The notes under the pieces are model-generated. The model had not been told where the DNA came from and searched no databases. It saw nothing but the letters and a program-made list of their open reading frames with translations. A stretch of DNA of 64,000 bases from Clostridia bacterium. Its GTDB lineage: Bacteria > Bacillota > Clostridia > Oscillospirales > Acutalibacteraceae. Below are positions 50,749 to 59,540 of the stretch, one piece after another (within the stretch, counting starts at the first letter, position 1; the number at the start of each line of letters is the position of its first letter). The stretch is from contig CAAFVV010000012.1 of NCBI GenBank assembly GCA_900766585.1, positions 3,171 through 67,170 of the forward strand, in the 5' to 3' direction. Position numbers and translations under genes: made by a program.

Positions 50749-51600
50749 TCAGTCGTCGGGATAGATTCCCTCGTCCGTCATGCGGCGGATGGCGGCACGC
50801 ACAGTCGGAAGATCCTCGCGATAGGTGATGCCGTACCACCGGCTGTCGGTATCGAGAACGCGCACCCGCTCTTTCCCGCTCTGAATCTGCTCATCCACGA
50901 CCGAGGGCAGGTAAAATTCACCCTTTTTCGGGTCGGGGCAGGAGGCAAACCAGCGGACAAACGCCTGATCGAGCACGTCGAAAAATGACGGGCGAAAGCC
51001 CCAGAAATTCATGGACACCGGCGTGTCCATCGGCAGTCCGCACTGCCGGTCGAGGGCGGTATGCTCCGTCACGCCGAGCAGACATCCGTTTTTGACCCGG
51101 CAGACGCCGCGGGACACCGTGCCGTTTTCGGTCAGCGTGTTGCCGAGCCGGAAGCCGACCATGCCGGTGCCGTCCTCATTGCGGAGAAAGTCCGCCATGC
51201 GGGAAAAGGCGTCGGCGCCGTAAAAGTCGTCGGCATTGATGGCGGCAAACGGCGTGTTGATGCTGTCACGGGCGCAAAGCACGGCGTGTCCGGTGCCGTA
51301 GGGCTTTTCCCGTCCGTCGGGAACGCTCAGTCCGGCGGGGAGCGCGGTCAGCTCCTGAAACACATAGGCGGTGTCGAGAAGCGCCTCGGCGCGGCGGCCG
51401 ACCGTCTCGCGAAACTCCTGCTCGATGGCGTGCTTGATGACAAAGACCACGCGGTCAAATCCGGCGCGCCTGGCATCCAGCAGCGAATAATCCAGGATCA
51501 CGCGCCCGCCCGGGCCAACGGGCGCAAGCTGTTTGACGCCGCCGAAGCGGCTGCCCATACCGGCCGCCATGACCAGCAGGGTGAGAGAGGGAGTTGACAT
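50749..51600 (-). CDS. Sugar-phosphate-type nucleotidyltransferase
   Basis: A protein of 283 residues with an N-terminal NTP_transferase fold: MAAGMGSRFGGVKQLAPV (about 11-28, the nucleotide loop), GTGHAVLCA (around 103-111) and INADDFYG with metal-binding Asp (around 119-126). It resembles sugar-nucleotide pyrophosphorylases but lacks a clear C-terminal beta-helix. The activated sugar is unknown. Neighbours (AraC regulator, GlcNAc genes) could hint at amino sugars, but strand and spacing do not prove a link. Confidence 0.82.
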   Translation of the reverse strand: MSTPSLTLLVMAAGMGSRFGGVKQLAPVGPGGRVILDYSLLDARRAGFDRVVFVIKHAIEQEFRETVGRRAEALLDTAYVFQELTALPAGLSVPDGREKPYGTGHAVLCARDSINTPFAAINADDFYGADAFSRMADFLRNEDGTGMVGFRLGNTLTENGTVSRGVCRVKNGCLLGVTEHTALDRQCGLPMDTPVSMNFWGFRPSFFDVLDQAFVRWFASCPDPKKGEFYLPSVVDEQIQSGKERVRVLDTDSRWYGITYREDLPTVRAAIRRMTDEGIYPDD

Positions 51601-51636
51601 GAAAATTCCTCCTGTACAGAAAAATAAACGGACAGC

Positions 51637-52539
51637 TCAGAGCAGATCCTTTGCCTTGTCGCCGACGGCCTTGACCGAGCGGCGGTATTCGAGCGGGGAC
51701 ATGTTCTCCGCCTGTTTGAACTGATTGCAGAAATAGTAGACGTTGTCATAGCCGAGCAGCTCGGCGATCTGGGAGATGTTGCAGTCGCTCTCGCGCAGCA
51801 GATCCTTGGCGCGGGTGATCTTCATTTGAATGAAGAAGTGAATGGCGCCGACCTGCTTATACTGGGCAAACAGCGATTTGATGCGGGAGCGGCTGACATG
51901 AAACTGACGGCAGAGACGGTCGACGGTCAGCTTTTCACCGATGTGCTGCTGCATATACTGCACGATATCGTCAAGCAGCGGGTCGCTTCCCGCCTTGTGA
52001 TCGACCGTCACCGGCCGCTCGTACTGCCGCAGGAGCGAGAGCAGAAGCTCGGTCAGATACAGCCCGATGAGCTGTTCGCCGCCCGGCGGCGGAGGGACCG
52101 CACGGATCAGTACGTTGTCATAGGGGTTGTCGAGCGGAGAGGTGAACACCCGCCGGCTTTCGGAGAGGATGCGGGACAAAAGCTCGCGCTGGGCGGTGTT
52201 GATCCGTACCTGCCGCCCGCGGAAAAAGTCCATGTCGGGGGAGAGACAGTAAAATGACAGGATCATCACATTGGGGGCGATGGTGCCGTTGGCACGGATG
52301 TTGTGCCATTCGTCGGGCTGATGAAACAGCATTTCGCCCCGCCGGAGCGGGAAGTCGCGGTCGCCCGCCGTGGCGATGATCTCGCCCTTGTCTACATAGA
52401 CCAGCTCCCAGAACGGGTGCCGCTCTCCGGGAAAGGTATAGGTCTTGGAAAACTCAAAATAGTGGACCGAACAGAGCCGGTCGATGGTCAGGGTGCGTTT
52501 CAGACGGATCTCCCGTACTTTTCCGGGCGTGGATTCCAT
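51637..52539 (-). CDS. AraC family transcriptional regulator
   Basis: A protein of 300 residues. N-terminal cupin-like sensor (about 15-110, e.g. RHPFWELVYVDKGEI, LRRGEMLFHQPDEWH) and C-terminal double helix-turn-helix (about 200-290, LTVDRLCRQFHVSRSRIKSLF, NISQIAELLGYDNVYYFCNQFKQ). It is divergent from the nagB-ROK/nagA operon, whose promoter lacks a good -35, so it is a likely activator of amino-sugar use. ATG is seven bases after GGAGGTG; the GTG three codons earlier overlaps that site. Confidence 0.9.
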   Translation of the reverse strand: MESTPGKVREIRLKRTLTIDRLCSVHYFEFSKTYTFPGERHPFWELVYVDKGEIIATAGDRDFPLRRGEMLFHQPDEWHNIRANGTIAPNVMILSFYCLSPDMDFFRGRQVRINTAQRELLSRILSESRRVFTSPLDNPYDNVLIRAVPPPPGGEQLIGLYLTELLLSLLRQYERPVTVDHKAGSDPLLDDIVQYMQQHIGEKLTVDRLCRQFHVSRSRIKSLFAQYKQVGAIHFFIQMKITRAKDLLRESDCNISQIAELLGYDNVYYFCNQFKQAENMSPLEYRRSVKAVGDKAKDLL

Positions 52540-52560
52540 GCGTTTCACCTCCGCCCGTTT

Positions 52561-52589
52561 ATCATAGCATATGAAAAGGGATTTGTAAA
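52561..52589 (-). promoter_or_regulatory. Promoter of the AraC family gene
   Basis: On the minus strand TTTACA (forward 52584-52589), a 17-base spacer and TATGAT (forward 52561-52566). Confidence 0.7.
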
Positions 52590-52654
52590 TGTGAAAAGTC
52601 CGAATTTATAAAAGATGCAGCCAATTTCCCATGTTTTTGGCGGGGAGAACGCAC

Positions 52655-52660
52655 TATAAT
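52655..52660 (+). promoter_or_regulatory. -10 box of the nag operon
   Basis: TATAAT, 34 bases before the start of the NagB-ROK gene. The hexamer 17 bases upstream (TGTTTT) is a poor -35, which suggests dependence on an activator such as the divergent AraC-type protein. Confidence 0.55.
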
Positions 52661-52693
52661 GAAGGCGAAATACACCGTGCGGAGGCGAGACCG

Positions 52694-54313
52694 ATGAAAT
52701 TTGTGTTATGTGAAAACTATGATGAAGCGATGGAGCGGGCGGCGGAGATGGCAGCCGGGCTGATCCGTGAAAAGCCGGACTGTATCCTCGGGCTGGCGAC
52801 CGGATCCACGCCGATCGGGATGTATGACCGCCTGGTGCGGGAATATGAGGCAGGGCGGCTGGATTTCTCCCGGGTGACGAGCTTCAACCTCGACGAATAC
52901 TACCCGATCACGCCGGACAACGATCAGTCCTATCGCTATTTTATGAATACCCATTTATTTGACCGGGTCAATATCGACAAGAGCCGGACGCATGTGCCAA
53001 ACGGCAATACCCGTGATCCCCGGCGCGAATGTGAGGCGTATGAGGCGATGATCGACGCCTCGGCGGGCGTAGATCTGCAGGTGCTCGGCATCGGACAGAA
53101 CGGGCATATCGGGTTTAACGAGCCGGAGTGCGATCTGTACGCGTTTACCCACCTGACCGATCTGACGCCGAGCACGATTGCTGCCAATGCCCGTTTTTTC
53201 GAGCGGGCGGGCGATGTACCCTGCCAGGCGCTGACGATGGGTATGGCGTCGATCATGAAGGCGAAGAAGATCCTGCTTCTGGTGACCGGCGCGGGCAAGC
53301 ATGCGGCGCTGCAGAAGCTGCTCGGCAGCGAGATCACGACCGCGTGCCCGGCGACGCTGTTAAAGCTGCATCCCGACGTGACCGTGATCTACGACCGTGC
53401 GGCGGCGGACTGCTTCTATCTCGGTGTTGACATCGGCGGAACGGATACAAAATTCGGTGTGGTCAGCGACCACGACTGCCTGATCTACGAGACGACCGTC
53501 AAGACCGCGCGGGAGAGCGAGCAGGCGCTGCTGGCGCAGGTGGCAGAGGTCTGCCGGGAGATCATGGCGCAGTACAGGATACGCGGCGTCGGCATCGGCG
53601 TGCCGGGCGTGGTCAACGCTCGCGCGGGACGGGTGGATTATTCCGCCAACCTGCCGTTTAACAACACCGATATACAGGGCTATCTGGAAAAGGCGCTGTC
53701 TGTTCCCGTGCGCATCGGCAACGACGCCAACTGCGCGACGGTGGGCGAATATTACGCGGGATCGGGCGTCGGCTGCCGCAATATGGTGATGGTGACGCTC
53801 GGCACCGGTATCGGCGGCGGCATAATCATCAACGGCGCGCTGTACGACGGAACGCGCGGCGATGGCGCCGAGGTCGGGCATATGATCACCCACGCGGGCG
53901 GACGTATCTGCCCCTGTGGACAGAGCGGCTGCTTTGAGCGGTATGCGTCGGTGTCGGCGCTCTGTGCGGCGACGGCGGATGCCGCGGCGGCGCACCCGGA
54001 AAGCGTGCTGGCGAAAAAAGCGGCGGCGGGTATCGACGGCAAGACGGCGTTCGCCGCGGCGCGCGAGGGCTGCCCCGTCGCGACGGCGGTCATCGACGGC
54101 TGGCTGACTGAGCTGGCGGCGGGGCTGCGCGCGCTGCGCATGGTGTTTGCGCCGGATATGCTTGTGCTGGCGGGCGGCATTGTCAACGAGGGCAAGGCAC
54201 TGCTCGAGCCGCTGCTGGAAAAATGCGGCGACGCACCGGTCATGCTGGCACAGCTGAAAAATACGGCGGGCGTGATCGGTGCCGCCATGCTGCAATATAA
54301 GGAGCGGACATGA
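52694..54313 (+). CDS. nagB: Glucosamine-6-phosphate deaminase fused to a ROK family sugar kinase
   Basis: A protein of 539 residues with two enzymes in one chain. Residues about 1-245 are NagB: LGLATGSTPIGMY, FNLDEYY, and GIGQNGHIGFNEP with active-site residues; it turns glucosamine-6-phosphate into fructose-6-phosphate and ammonia. Residues about 246-539 are a ROK kinase: YLGVDIGGTDTKFGVV (ATP), GVGIGVPGVV, NDANCATVGEY, EVGHMITHAGG and zinc motif CPCGQSGCFE. The kinase most likely phosphorylates N-acetylglucosamine or glucosamine. With NagA next door this gives kinase, deacetylase and deaminase: the full GlcNAc route. Confidence 0.93.
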   Translation: MKFVLCENYDEAMERAAEMAAGLIREKPDCILGLATGSTPIGMYDRLVREYEAGRLDFSRVTSFNLDEYYPITPDNDQSYRYFMNTHLFDRVNIDKSRTHVPNGNTRDPRRECEAYEAMIDASAGVDLQVLGIGQNGHIGFNEPECDLYAFTHLTDLTPSTIAANARFFERAGDVPCQALTMGMASIMKAKKILLLVTGAGKHAALQKLLGSEITTACPATLLKLHPDVTVIYDRAAADCFYLGVDIGGTDTKFGVVSDHDCLIYETTVKTARESEQALLAQVAEVCREIMAQYRIRGVGIGVPGVVNARAGRVDYSANLPFNNTDIQGYLEKALSVPVRIGNDANCATVGEYYAGSGVGCRNMVMVTLGTGIGGGIIINGALYDGTRGDGAEVGHMITHAGGRICPCGQSGCFERYASVSALCAATADAAAAHPESVLAKKAAAGIDGKTAFAAAREGCPVATAVIDGWLTELAAGLRALRMVFAPDMLVLAGGIVNEGKALLEPLLEKCGDAPVMLAQLKNTAGVIGAAMLQYKERT

Positions 54314-55419
54314 TCTACAAAAATGCGACCGTGCTGAATGCGGATTTCCGCTTTGTACGCACGGATCTGACGGTGGAAAATGGCGTGATCGCCGCCGTCG
54401 GCCAAACCGACGCGCCGGGACGTGATCTCGGAGGCGACTATGTGATCCCCGGACTTGTGGATATTCACACCCACGGCGCCATGGGGAGCGATCATCTGGA
54501 CGGTACGCCGCAGGCGACGGCGGCGATCCGCTCTTTTATGGCGGAACACGGCACAACAAGTCTGCTCGCCACCATTATGACCCAGTCGAAGGAGACCATG
54601 GTGCGGGCGGCTGCCAATGTCGCCGCCTGCGCCGGACAGGGGACGGGCGCACATATCCGCGGCATCTATGCGGAGGGGCCGTTTTTCAGCGAGGCGTATC
54701 GCGGCGCGCAGCACCCGCAATATCTCTGCGACCCCGACCCGGCGCTCGTTTTGCAGCTGCAGGAGGCGTCCGGCGGGCGCGTCCGTATATTGAGCCTTGC
54801 GCCGGAGCGGGCAGGCGCGGTCGAACTGATCCGGCAGTTTCCAAAGATCCGCTTTTTTATCGGCCACACCGATGCCGACTATGCACAGGCGAAGACGGCG
54901 ATCGCGGCGGGTGCCTGTGGGCTGACGCATACGTTTAACGGTATGCGCGGGCTGCATCACCGCAGCCCGAACGCGCTCGGCGCGGCGCTGGAGAGCGACG
55001 GCGTATACTGTGAGTGCATCTGCGACGGCTTCCATGTGCATCCCGCCGTCGTCGGGCTGCTCTACCGACTGGTCGGGCGGGAGCGGTTTGTCGTGATCTC
55101 CGACAGCCTGCGCCCCGCAGGGCTGCCGGACGGGGAGTATACCTCCGGTGGGCAGCCGATTACCGTGCGGGAGGGTCATGCTTTCCTGCATGACGGCACC
55201 ATCGCGGGCAGCAGCACCTGCCTTCTGGAAGAGGTGCGCAATCTGGTGCGCTGGGGCGTCATGCCGCTTGAGGATGCGGTGTATGCTGCAAGCGCCGTCC
55301 CCGCCAAGGCGGCAGGGCTGTTCGACCGTATCGGCAGCATCGCGCCGGGAAAGGCGGCAGATCTGCTGATCCTGTCTCCGGAGCTTGCGCTCAAGGAGAC
55401 GCTGATCGGGGCGGAATGA
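54310..55419 (+). CDS. nagA: N-acetylglucosamine-6-phosphate deacetylase
   Basis: A protein of 369 residues. Amidohydrolase marks: PGLVDIHTHGAMGSDHLDGT (about 51-70), EGPFFSEAYRGAQHP (around 117-131), metal ligand IGHTDA, THTFNGMRGLHHR, and SDSLRPAGLPDG near the C-terminus. It removes acetate from GlcNAc-6-phosphate, giving the substrate of the NagB part upstream. ATG overlaps the upstream stop, so the pair is translationally coupled. Confidence 0.95.
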   Translation: MIYKNATVLNADFRFVRTDLTVENGVIAAVGQTDAPGRDLGGDYVIPGLVDIHTHGAMGSDHLDGTPQATAAIRSFMAEHGTTSLLATIMTQSKETMVRAAANVAACAGQGTGAHIRGIYAEGPFFSEAYRGAQHPQYLCDPDPALVLQLQEASGGRVRILSLAPERAGAVELIRQFPKIRFFIGHTDADYAQAKTAIAAGACGLTHTFNGMRGLHHRSPNALGAALESDGVYCECICDGFHVHPAVVGLLYRLVGRERFVVISDSLRPAGLPDGEYTSGGQPITVREGHAFLHDGTIAGSSTCLLEEVRNLVRWGVMPLEDAVYAASAVPAKAAGLFDRIGSIAPGKAADLLILSPELALKETLIGAE

Positions 55420-55432
55420 CCCGAAGTTACCG

Positions 55433-55470
55433 AAAAACCGCTGTCGGCATTCTGTCCGGCAGCGGTTTTT
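55433..55470. terminator. Terminator after nagA
   Basis: Stem AAAAACCGCTGTCGG (55433-55447) with CCGGCAGCGGTTTTT (55456-55470), one mismatch, T5 end; convergent genes share it. Confidence 0.88.
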
Positions 55471-55487
55471 ACTCACAGGAAGCAGGT

Positions 55488-56387
55488 TTATCGGCGGGAG
55501 ACCGGCTCACGCGGTTTTTTCGGCTTTTCCGTTTTTTGCGGCTTCGGCCACCGCCGCAGCGCCGACAGATCGCCGTTTTGCCGCATACAGTTTAACTCTG
55601 CGCCGATCAGCAGAATATAAACACAGGCATACAGCCACAGAATCACCAGAACGACCGCCGTCAGGCTGCCGTAGAGGTTGGCATAGCTGCTGAAATGGTC
55701 AATATAATAGGAAAACAGCGAGGAAAATCCGATCCAGCCGACGGTGCTGAGGACGGCGCCGGGCATCTCGGCGATCAGCCGGGTGTGCCGCCGCGGCAGT
55801 GTCCGGTAGATCAACAGGAAGAAGGAAAACAGCAGCAGACCGCCCACGAGGTTGCGCCAGCTCAGCACGCCCCACGCAATGCGCTGCAGCTGCGGGAACC
55901 GCTCGTGCAGCCAACCGGCGAGGGAGTTGCCGAATACCAGTATGCAGAGCGCCGCGACCACAAACAGCAGAAACGCGACGGTGTATACCACCGAGACGAG
56001 ACGCAAAAGCGCGTAGTTGCGCTTTTGCCTGACCTCATACGCCATATCCAGTCCCTGCAGCAGGGCGACAAAGCCTTTGGACGCCGCCCAGAGTGTGGTC
56101 AGAACCGTCAGCGGCAGCAGCGTCTTGCCCGACTGTCCGTACAGCTCGCTGACGACCTCGGTGAGAAAAAGATCCAGTTCATCCGGGAGGATACCGGTCA
56201 GAAAAGTGTGCAGCTCCTCCTGCGAAAACGGCAGATAGCGGATCAGGGTCAGCATCAGCATGGCAAACGGGAAAAATGAGATAAAGAGGAAAAGCGCCGC
56301 CTTGGAAGCATAGGCGGCGGTATGATCCTGTGCGGTTTTATGTATAAACCGCCGCGCGGCGGTTTCAACGGGCTGCCAGTGACGCAT
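55488..56387 (-). CDS. YihY/BrkB family membrane protein
   Basis: A protein of 299 residues with six transmembrane segments. The family opening AAYASKAALFLFISFFPFAMLML and the later FSSLFSYYIDHFSSYANLYGSLTAVVLVILWLYAC-type region (about 225-260, key YGSLTAVVLVILWLY) are recognisable. Function of the family is not known; the old name ribonuclease BN is not supported. The C-terminal tail is basic (PKPQKTEKPKKPRE). It lies 30 bases after the HPr-like gene on the minus strand. Confidence 0.85.
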   Translation of the reverse strand: MRHWQPVETAARRFIHKTAQDHTAAYASKAALFLFISFFPFAMLMLTLIRYLPFSQEELHTFLTGILPDELDLFLTEVVSELYGQSGKTLLPLTVLTTLWAASKGFVALLQGLDMAYEVRQKRNYALLRLVSVVYTVAFLLFVVAALCILVFGNSLAGWLHERFPQLQRIAWGVLSWRNLVGGLLLFSFFLLIYRTLPRRHTRLIAEMPGAVLSTVGWIGFSSLFSYYIDHFSSYANLYGSLTAVVLVILWLYACVYILLIGAELNCMRQNGDLSALRRWPKPQKTEKPKKPREPVSRR

Positions 56388-56417
56388 AGCTTTCCTCCGG
56401 TCAGATGTATACGGCGA

Positions 56418-56675
56418 TCAGGGTTCCTCCTTTGGCGGCTCGACAGCAAAGGGACGCACCCGTTCGGCGAAAAAGGCGGTTTCCTCCGGCGTGCGGCAGT
56501 GCGCCTCCACCCGGATGGGACGGGACAGATCAAGGCTTAAGATCCCGATGATGGAGCGGCCGTCGATAAAGACCGGTCCCTGAATCAGCTCGACAAGACA
56601 ATCCATGCGGTCGCAGAGATGCACAAAAGCGTGCGCACCGGCGATGTTGTTCAGCCGGACACAGGTGGTATACAA
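56418..56675 (-). CDS. HPr-like protein with altered active-site context
   Basis: A protein of 85 residues with the HPr fold pattern. With the TTG start (nine bases after AGGGAGG), G13-A-H15-A-F17 aligns with the phosphorylation site G-x-H-A-R of PTS HPr: His15 is kept but Arg17 is Phe. DGRSIIGILSLDL matches the Ser46 region. Loss of the Arg suggests changed phosphotransfer, so it may be a regulatory Crh-like protein rather than a sugar PTS carrier. No PTS enzyme gene is in the window. A longer in-frame N-terminus exists but lacks a ribosome site. Confidence 0.72.
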   Translation of the reverse strand: MYTTCVRLNNIAGAHAFVHLCDRMDCLVELIQGPVFIDGRSIIGILSLDLSRPIRVEAHCRTPEETAFFAERVRPFAVEPPKEEP

Positions 56676-56721
56676 CGGAAGAAGCCTCCCTTTTTGTATG
56701 TGTTTATACATTCCTATATAC

Positions 56722-56750
56722 AGTATACCGTAAAATCGGGAGAAATTCAA
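56722..56750 (-). promoter_or_regulatory. Promoter of the HPr-like gene
   Basis: On the minus strand TTGAAT (forward 56745-56750), a 17-base spacer and TATACT (forward 56722-56727). Confidence 0.75.
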
Positions 56751-56758
56751 CTGCCCGC

Positions 56759-56787
56759 TTGAAATTCGGCACATTCTCCTATATAAT
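56759..56787 (+). promoter_or_regulatory. Promoter of mtaB
   Basis: TTGAAA (56759-56764), a 17-base spacer and TATAAT (56782-56787), 37 bases before the start codon; back to back with the HPr-like promoter. Confidence 0.88.
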
Positions 56788-56823
56788 AGGGGTGGATTTC
56801 GTCAAAAGGGAGAATTTTCGGAC

Positions 56824-58122
56824 ATGAAGGCGTTTTTTCACACCTTGGGCTGCAAGGTCAATCAATATGAGACAGAGGCGATGCGCGGACTGATGGCGGC
56901 GGCGGGCTTTGAGACGGGCGATTACACGCCGGGGGACACACTCTGCGAAAATGCTGTCGTGGTCATCAATTCCTGCACCGTCACCGGCGAAAGTGACCGC
57001 AAGCTGCGCCAGCTTCTGCGTCGCTGTCGCCGCGACAACCCCGACTGTATCCTCGTGCTGACCGGCTGTATGCCTCAGGCATTTCCCGCCGCCGCCGAGG
57101 CGCTTCACGAAGCCGATATCGTGCTCGGTAATGCTGCGCGCGCGGTGCTGCCGGAGCGGGTGAATCAGTTTTGTACCCTCGGGCAGCGTATTGTGGATGT
57201 CTCCGCCCACAAGGGGGAGATCGAGCGGATGTCGATCCGCGGGTTTGAGGGACACACCCGCGCTTTTGTGAAGATCGAGGACGGCTGCAACCGCTTTTGC
57301 AGCTACTGCATTATTCCCTATGCCCGCGGCCGCGTGCGTTCGCGCACACCGGAGGATATCCGTGCGGAGCTTGCCGGTCTGGCGGAAAAGGGATATACCG
57401 AGGTCGTGCTGGTCGGGATCAACCTGACCGCCTACGGCAGGGAGCAGGGGCTGACGCTTGCCGATGCCGTGGAGACCGCCTGCGCCGTGCCGGGTATCCG
57501 GCGGGTGCGGCTCGGCTCGCTGGAGCCGGATCACATGACGTCGGAGATGATCCGGCGTCTCGCCGCGCAGGAAAAGCTCTGCCCGCAGTTTCATCTGTCA
57601 CTGCAGAGCGGCTGCGACGACACGCTGCGGCGCATGAACCGCCATTATACCTCGGCGGAATACGCCGCGGTTTGCGCAGAGCTGCGGGAGGCGTTTCCGC
57701 ACTGTGCACTGACGACTGACGTTATGGTGGGCTTTGCCGGCGAAACGGAGGAGGAATTTGCCCGGTCGCTCGCCTTTGTGGAGCAGATCGCGTTCGCCCG
57801 CGTGCATGTGTTTGCCTATTCCCGCCGCCCCGGCACCAAAGCCGCCGATCTGCCCGGGCAGGTGCCTGCTGCGGTCAAGGCCGAGCGCAGCCGCCGTATG
57901 GCGGCAGCCGCCGCGGACTCTGCCGCACGCTATCACGCGGAATGGGTCGGACAGACGGTCGAGGTGCTGGCGGAAACAGAGCATGAGGACGGTACGGTGG
58001 ACGGCTATACGCCGCAGTATGTGCCGGTGCGCATCCGCGGCGGCGCGGTGTCCGGCGATATCGTAAATGTGCGGATCGACGGCGCGGACGCGCAGGGCTG
58101 CACGGGAACGGTGGAAAAATAA
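56824..58122 (+). CDS. mtaB: tRNA t6A37 methylthiotransferase MtaB
   Basis: A protein of 432 residues that adds a methylthio group to t6A at position 37 of tRNA. N-terminal UPF0004 domain with LGCKVNQYETEAM, NSCTVT and LTGCMPQ giving three cluster cysteines; radical-SAM motif GCNRFCSYCIIPYARG (about 156-171); C-terminal TRAM domain (about 375-430). The CKVNQYE start separates it from MiaB and RimO. It has a strong promoter. Confidence 0.95.
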   Translation: MKAFFHTLGCKVNQYETEAMRGLMAAAGFETGDYTPGDTLCENAVVVINSCTVTGESDRKLRQLLRRCRRDNPDCILVLTGCMPQAFPAAAEALHEADIVLGNAARAVLPERVNQFCTLGQRIVDVSAHKGEIERMSIRGFEGHTRAFVKIEDGCNRFCSYCIIPYARGRVRSRTPEDIRAELAGLAEKGYTEVVLVGINLTAYGREQGLTLADAVETACAVPGIRRVRLGSLEPDHMTSEMIRRLAAQEKLCPQFHLSLQSGCDDTLRRMNRHYTSAEYAAVCAELREAFPHCALTTDVMVGFAGETEEEFARSLAFVEQIAFARVHVFAYSRRPGTKAADLPGQVPAAVKAERSRRMAAAAADSAARYHAEWVGQTVEVLAETEHEDGTVDGYTPQYVPVRIRGGAVSGDIVNVRIDGADAQGCTGTVEK

Positions 58123-58154
58123 GTATCCGACAATGATCTTCCGGAGGAGAGGTT

Positions 58155-58718
58155 ATGCCGAATTTTACTAAACGCGCCATTAAAGAGTCGTTTTGGAAGC
58201 TGCTGAATCAACAGCCGCTGTCGCAGATCAGTGTGCGTGCCATCGTGGAGGACTGCGGGATCAACCGCAATTCCTTTTACTATCATTTTCAGGATATCCC
58301 CTCCCTGATCGAAGAAATCATACGGGAAGCGGCGGATAACCTGATTCAAAAGTATCCGAGCATCGGCTCGATCGACGAAGCCGCAGAGGCGGCGTTTCGT
58401 TTCACGCTGGACAACAAGGTCGCCATAAAGCATATCTGCAATTCCGTCAACCGCGATATTTATGAGCAGTATCTGATGCGGATGTGCGAATATGTGGTGA
58501 CGACCTACTATCAGACGGTCTACGGCGAGGAAGAGATCAGTGAACAGGACAAAAATACCATCATTCTGTTTGTGAAATGCGAGATATTCGGGCTGTCGAT
58601 CGACTGGATCAATTCCGGAATGCCGGACGGGGCGATCATTAAGCTGAAGCAGATCCTTTCTCTCTGCAACGGTATGATCGAGGAGCTGATGGAGAAAGCC
58701 AAGCACGATACGCCGTAA
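58155..58718 (+). CDS. TetR/AcrR family transcriptional regulator
   Basis: A protein of 187 residues. N-terminal helix-turn-helix: FTKRAIKESFWKLLNQQPLSQISVRAIVEDCGINRNSFYYHF (about 4-45, the last part being the recognition helix). The C-terminal part is helical with no known ligand motif. It lies 32 bases after mtaB with CGGAGGAGAGG before the ATG. It may control the DUF308/MMPL/heptad-repeat genes downstream, which have their own promoter; this is inference from position. Confidence 0.9.
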   Translation: MPNFTKRAIKESFWKLLNQQPLSQISVRAIVEDCGINRNSFYYHFQDIPSLIEEIIREAADNLIQKYPSIGSIDEAAEAAFRFTLDNKVAIKHICNSVNRDIYEQYLMRMCEYVVTTYYQTVYGEEEISEQDKNTIILFVKCEIFGLSIDWINSGMPDGAIIKLKQILSLCNGMIEELMEKAKHDTP

Positions 58719-58743
58719 CGCAGGGGAATACATGAGCCTTGCT

Positions 58744-58777
58744 GCCGGGTGCGGAAAAAACCGCACCCGGCTTTTTT
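58744..58777 (+). terminator. Rho-independent terminator after the tetR-type gene
   Basis: Stem GCCGGGTGCGG with CCGCACCCGGC, loop AAAAAA, then T6. Confidence 0.95.
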
Positions 58778-58811
58778 GCGCCAAAATTCAGACAAAACCC
58801 TGCTGTTGCCT

Positions 58812-58848
58812 AAAAACCGGACAAAACGACTTTCGTTGTCCGGTTTTT
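58812..58848. terminator. Second hairpin terminator in the same gap
   Basis: AAAAACCGGACAA (58812-58824) pairs with TTGTCCGGTTTTT (58836-58848); the A and T tracts allow it to work in both directions. It insulates the next promoter. Confidence 0.85.
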
Positions 58849-58871
58849 CGGCTTTCGGCGGCGGTTGCCTA

Positions 58872-58900
58872 TTGGAGAACAGCGGTGGCTTTGCTATACT
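58872..58900 (+). promoter_or_regulatory. Promoter of the DUF308-MMPL-exoprotein group
   Basis: TTGGAG (58872-58877), a 17-base spacer and TATACT (58895-58900), 38 bases before the first gene. Confidence 0.7.
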
Positions 58901-58938
58901 GTCGCTTGTAAAATAAAACGACAAGGGAGAGGATGAGT

Positions 58939-59535
58939 ATGCGTTCGGTAACCCCGATGAGGACGGCAAAGATCGGATATATCATTATGTCCGTGCTGCT
59001 GTGCATATGGGGCATCCTGCTGATAGCGATCCCCGACATATCTCTGTCGCTGATCGGTATCCTGTGTGGGGCTATGTTTATCGTTTTCGGTGTCATTCGG
59101 CTGGTCGGCTATTTTTCAAGAGATCTGTACCGGCTGGCATTTCAGTATGATCTGGCGTTCGGGCTGCTGATGATCGCGCTCGGAATCATTATGCTGCTGT
59201 CGCCTGAGAGCCTGATGAACTTCATCTGCATCGCGCTCGGGCTGTCCATCTTTGCGGACGGGCTGTTTAAGGTGCAGATCGCGATCGACTCCAAGCGCTT
59301 CGGTCTTTCCGACTGGTGGCTGATCTTGGCGCTGGCGGTGATCACGGTGGTCGTCGGTATCGTGCTTGTGGCACGGCCGAGCGACAGCAGCCGTATTCTG
59401 GTCATACTGATGGGCGTATCCGTGCTGTGCGAGGGGATCCTGAATCTCAGCACAGTGATCACTGCGGTGAAGATCATTAAGCATCAGCAGCCCGACGTGA
59501 TCGAGATCGAAGCTGACGAAGAAAGTGAGGACTGA
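58939..59535 (+). CDS. DUF308 (HdeD-like) membrane protein
   Basis: A protein of 198 residues with six transmembrane segments in three pairs (for example IGYIIMSVLLCIWGILLIA, LIGILCGAMFIVFGVIRLVG, WWLILALAVITVVVGIVLV), typical of DUF308, and an acidic tail. Function unknown. The second of two close ATGs is chosen because it is nine bases after GGGAG. It lies six bases before the MMPL transporter gene, so they are co-expressed. Confidence 0.85.
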   Translation: MRSVTPMRTAKIGYIIMSVLLCIWGILLIAIPDISLSLIGILCGAMFIVFGVIRLVGYFSRDLYRLAFQYDLAFGLLMIALGIIMLLSPESLMNFICIALGLSIFADGLFKVQIAIDSKRFGLSDWWLILALAVITVVVGIVLVARPSDSSRILVILMGVSVLCEGILNLSTVITAVKIIKHQQPDVIEIEADEESED

Positions 59536-59540
59536 CCGGT

